Positions 61,372 to 63,960 of a DNA stretch of 63,960 bases are shown one piece after another. The stretch covers positions 1-63,960 of the forward strand of contig JAUNGK010000004.1 of NCBI GenBank assembly GCA_030524555.1, in the 5' to 3' direction. Below the pieces are notes generated by a model that was not told where the DNA came from, ran no database searches, and saw only the letters and a list, made by a program, of their open reading frames with translations. A program made the position numbers and the translations under genes. Position 1 is the first letter of the stretch, and each line of letters starts with the position of its first letter. The DNA comes from Bacillota bacterium. Lineage in GTDB: Bacteria > Bacillota > Clostridia > Lachnospirales > Lachnospiraceae.

Positions 61372-62388
61372 ATGGAGAGGGAAAAGCTGATTTCGGTGAT
61401 TGTTGCGGCATACAATATTGAACAATATCTGCCAAGATGTCTTGACAGTCTGCTTGCACAGACCTACAGTCCTCTGGAAATCGTGGTGGTGGATGACGGT
61501 TCCACTGACAAAACCCCTGAAATCTGTGACAGATATGCCGGCGAAAATGAAAATATAAAGGTGCTTCACCGGGAGAACGGCGGGCTGTCTGCGGCACGAA
61601 ACTCCGGCTTAGAGCTTGCAAGTGGTGATTTTATAGGATTTGTGGATGGGGATGACTGGGTGGAACCATCCATGTACGAGGAAATGCTAAAGGCCTGCCT
61701 GCGGGCAGGAGCGCAGATTGCCACGTGCAGCTACAGGGAGATCGGTGAGGGAGCCAGGGATTTAGAGCCTACAGGTGACTGTGTGGAGCTGTCCATGGAG
61801 GAAGCTTTGGAGCTGTTCGTGTATGGGGATTCCAGGTACCACATTTTTAATTCCGTTTGGAGCAAATTGTTTAAACGGGAAATTATAAGGGATATCCGCT
61901 TTGCGGAAGGCAAGTCTTCCGAGGATATCATGTATACCACATGGGCGCTTACAAGAGCATCAAAATGCGTTGTTTTGGATGTGCCCTATTATAATTATAT
62001 GATTGATCGAAGCGGCAGCATTATGAATGTGCGTCTGGAGGAGCGCAGGTTTCAGGATGAGATTCCTTTTTGGAAGGAGCAGATAGGCTATTTATATGGT
62101 CTCGGCTTTCAGGATTTGGCTAAGAAGGCTTCCTATCGGTTTTATAGAAGAATGCTGACCTATTATATAGATTTTCGAAATAGAAAAATGAAGGGAGCTG
62201 CAGGAAGGCTGATGCAGCTTTTGAAGGGTGAAAAAGCCGAGATTAAGCGGGTATACCAACAGGGATTTGTACCAGTAGGGGATAGGGTAAGAATGAAGCT
62301 GGCACTGGTTATGCCGGGTGGATATTATCGAATTGTCAGGCTGTATGACAGGTTTGTCATTCCGCTCAGGCAGAGAGGGTGTAATTAG
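61372..62388 (+). CDS. Family 2 glycosyltransferase
   Basis: The 338-residue GT2 has VIVAAYNIEQYLPRCLDSLL, VVVDDGSTDKTPEI, GGLSAARNSGLELA and the metal site FVDGDDWVEP, with a basic C-terminal part. It resembles capsule GT2 enzymes. The start at 61372 is chosen because AAAGGGGGT lies directly upstream (an ATG at 61354 is inside that site's leader). It is separated from the main locus by the foldback element, so it may have its own regulation. Confidence 0.9.
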   Translation: MEREKLISVIVAAYNIEQYLPRCLDSLLAQTYSPLEIVVVDDGSTDKTPEICDRYAGENENIKVLHRENGGLSAARNSGLELASGDFIGFVDGDDWVEPSMYEEMLKACLRAGAQIATCSYREIGEGARDLEPTGDCVELSMEEALELFVYGDSRYHIFNSVWSKLFKREIIRDIRFAEGKSSEDIMYTTWALTRASKCVVLDVPYYNYMIDRSGSIMNVRLEERRFQDEIPFWKEQIGYLYGLGFQDLAKKASYRFYRRMLTYYIDFRNRKMKGAAGRLMQLLKGEKAEIKRVYQQGFVPVGDRVRMKLALVMPGGYYRIVRLYDRFVIPLRQRGCN

Positions 62389-62409
62389 AAATCTAAAGGA
62401 GTTTAGAAT

Positions 62410-62871
62410 ATGGGAAAAATGACGGTTTATCACGGTAGCTATACTGCCGTAATGCAGCCTAAAATCATAAAGGGTAAAAATACTAAAGATTTTGGAACTG
62501 GTTTTTATTGCACGATTATTCGTGAACAGGCAGAACGTTGGGCGAAGCGTTATGATAAGGGTATAGTCAATGCTTATGCGGTTAGAATGGATACAAGTTT
62601 GAAAATATTGGAATTTAAGGAAATGACGGAAGATTGGTTAGATTTTATTATAGATTGCCGTCATGGGATTTCTCATGACTATGATATTGTGATTGGTGCA
62701 ATGGCCAATGACCAGATTTATAATTATATTGCTGATTATATGGATGGCATCATCACAAGGGAACAATTTTGGGTTTTGGCAAGGTTTAAGTATCCGACTC
62801 ATCAGATTAATTTTTGCTCTGATGCTGCACTGAAATGCTTGGAATTTTTGTCTTGGGAGGAGGTATCGTGA
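62410..62871 (+). CDS. DUF3990-like protein with ADP-ribosyltransferase-type fold (toxin candidate)
   Basis: The 153-residue protein matches my memory of DUF3990: it opens TVYHGSYTAVMQPKI, has GKNTKDFGTGFYCT, followed by REQAERWAKRYD and AYAVRMD. The YHGS start and the DFGTGFYCT strand resemble ADP-ribosyltransferase cores. The next gene overlaps its stop by one base. That overlap with a small soluble partner is typical of toxin-antitoxin pairs. AAAGGAG lies before the start. Catalytic activity and toxicity are inferred. Confidence 0.75.
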   Translation: MGKMTVYHGSYTAVMQPKIIKGKNTKDFGTGFYCTIIREQAERWAKRYDKGIVNAYAVRMDTSLKILEFKEMTEDWLDFIIDCRHGISHDYDIVIGAMANDQIYNYIADYMDGIITREQFWVLARFKYPTHQINFCSDAALKCLEFLSWEEVS

Positions 62872-63326
62872 TGCAGGGAAGAGAAAATAAAAAGAACAAT
62901 GATTTGTTTTTTACCTGCAGTCTGATTGAATATATTGCGAGAAAGACGAAAAATAAAAGATCGCTGGTAGTAAATAAGCTTGGAAAAAACAATGTTGCTA
63001 AAATCTATGATCTGGCAGATGTTTATCATAGTGATAATATTGAAACTGTCAGCGAGGATTTTATTAACAAGGCTTCGATTGCCGTAGGAAATTTTGATAA
63101 TGTTTCTGAAGCTAAGTATGCTGTTCCCAGCTATTGGGATATTGGCAAGGTTTATAAGCGTCTGGTACTGGGGATTTCGAAGGAAAAAGGAATATCGGTG
63201 GTTGATGCTGTTTTTGAAGCTTATAATTCCTTTGTCAGTGACAAGATCGATGATTATAACAGCAGCTTTTACTATGAGGCACCCCAGAATATTTTGAATG
63301 CATATACGGAAGGCAGAATAGAATGA
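62871..63326 (+). CDS. Partner of the DUF3990-like gene (DUF3791-like), antitoxin candidate
   Basis: The 151-residue protein has a helical N-terminal part (LFFTCSLIEYIARKTKNKRS, ADVYHSDNIETVSEDFI) resembling the small DUF3791 family often found beside DUF3990. The second part (about 70-150) has no recognised family. ATG 62871 (or GTG 62868) overlaps the upstream stop and has GGGAGGAGGT just before it. Translation coupling with the DUF3990-like gene is therefore likely. Both family names come from memory. Confidence 0.72.
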   Translation: MQGRENKKNNDLFFTCSLIEYIARKTKNKRSLVVNKLGKNNVAKIYDLADVYHSDNIETVSEDFINKASIAVGNFDNVSEAKYAVPSYWDIGKVYKRLVLGISKEKGISVVDAVFEAYNSFVSDKIDDYNSSFYYEAPQNILNAYTEGRIE

Positions 63327-63340
63327 AAGAAGGAAGCAGT

Positions 63341-63960
63341 ATGTCTTTAAAAGGGAAAAGCATCTTTATAGGAAGTCTTGTTTTCGTAATCTTTGCCATG
63401 ATGCGAAGTTATATACCTCTGCATAATATGGAATTTTTTGTGGCGGCATGTATTGTTTTTGTATTATCAACGCTTTTGGCATATTTCGTTATGGATAAAA
63501 GGTGTATATCTTTTAGCTCTACAGTGGAAAAGGTATGGAGTGTGCTACCGGTTGCTGCGTTATGTCTTTGGATGATCCTTTTTTATATCAATGAGACAAA
63601 TACGGAATATGCGCTGGAAGAAAATGAATTGATCCGCAGGTATTTTCCGTTTCCTTTATGGATTACCATTACGATAGCCGGTGTTGCAATTTGCCTTTTG
63701 GTTTTACGCAAAGAGCCAAAGGAAAAGACCCTGAAATTCAGAAAAAAACTGCGGATTATAGTTGCTTTGCTGTTTACGGTTGGAACTTCTGTTCAGTTCT
63801 ATGCGCCTAATATATTTCAGGATGTTCAAGGCGGCACCTACCACAGTCATGCCTATACCAACAGCATCATAAATGTCTGCTGGCTCATACCCTACAGTGA
63901 AAATATGGAATCTCTTTATGGACATTATGGGATACTTTATATGCCGGTGCTTAAGTTCCT
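63341..63960 (+). CDS. Polytopic membrane protein, GT-C-like (cut by window end)
   Basis: The frame is open to the last base and gives at least 206 residues. It has an early helix (SIFIGSLVFVIFAMM), then four more hydrophobic segments. An outside loop follows with GGTYHSHAYTNSIINV and ENMESLYGHYGILYMP, which looks like an acidic/histidine-rich active-site loop of a lipid-linked sugar transferase. AGGAAG lies before ATG 63341; ATG 63323 overlaps the upstream stop and is possible. The product cannot be named. Confidence 0.7.
   Translation, partial: MSLKGKSIFIGSLVFVIFAMMRSYIPLHNMEFFVAACIVFVLSTLLAYFVMDKRCISFSSTVEKVWSVLPVAALCLWMILFYINETNTEYALEENELIRRYFPFPLWITITIAGVAICLLVLRKEPKEKTLKFRKKLRIIVALLFTVGTSVQFYAPNIFQDVQGGTYHSHAYTNSIINVCWLIPYSENMESLYGHYGILYMPVLKF

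Overview
The window looks like a chromosomal segment of an anaerobic, spore-forming Clostridia species, most likely Lachnospiraceae. The reasons are strong GGAGG-type ribosome binding sites, a gene with the Spo0A DNA-binding domain, a short 'MKGYFVNEGYMG' protein of the kind I associate with Lachnospiraceae, the gene order pth-mfd, and moderate base composition throughout. No rRNA, tRNA, CRISPR array, transposase or phage gene was seen.

Left part (1-15276): housekeeping and phosphate genes. After the tail of an unknown gene and a clear terminator come pth and mfd, closed by a second terminator. Next is a complete phosphate cassette, pstS-pstC-pstA-pstB-phoU-nptA-phoP-phoR. It is preceded by three TTACA-type repeats at exact 11-bp spacing, which look like a PhoP binding site. 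A 34-residue protein, a class C beta-lactamase-like hydrolase, a 3-methyladenine DNA glycosylase and a receiver-less Spo0A C-terminal-domain protein with a possible leader peptide follow.

Middle left (15329-24459): a pseudaminic-acid-type nonulosonic acid module. PseC lies on the plus strand and converges with a minus-strand operon of a GT2 glycosyltransferase, a fusion of a PLP-aminotransferase-like domain to PseG, PseF, PseI, an ATP-grasp enzyme, a sialyltransferase-like protein and a lipoprotein. No PseB or clear PseH is present.

Right part (24694-62388): a large plus-strand surface-glycan locus with few gaps. It begins with a PglK-like ABC flippase, an acyltransferase-3 protein, three large GT-C-like membrane proteins, a WecE/RffA transaminase, a GNAT acyltransferase and a polyprenyl-phosphate glycosyltransferase. 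A promoter at 35737 precedes a Wzy/O-antigen-ligase-like protein and a Pgl-like set (PglF-, PglE-, PglC- and PglA-like), with a FemAB-like protein where PglD would be expected. A second good promoter at 44253 precedes TviB and TviC (UDP-GalNAcA synthesis), five GT4 enzymes, two AsnB-like amidotransferases in a duplicated arrangement, an MBOAT/SGNH O-acetylation pair, two GT11 fucosyltransferase-like enzymes, a hexapeptide acyltransferase and a GT2. The likely product is one or more lipid-linked oligosaccharides carrying several rare sugars: a nonulosonic acid, a Fuc4N-type sugar, a bacillosamine-type sugar, and amidated GalNAcA. These would be modified by acetylation and deoxyhexose addition, then flipped and polymerised or transferred to protein.

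Right end (62410-63960): a DUF3990-like ADP-ribosyltransferase-fold protein with an overlapping partner gene (toxin-antitoxin-like layout), then a membrane protein cut by the window edge. A 144-bp imperfect foldback sequence (61167-61310) separates the glycan operon from the last GT2 gene.
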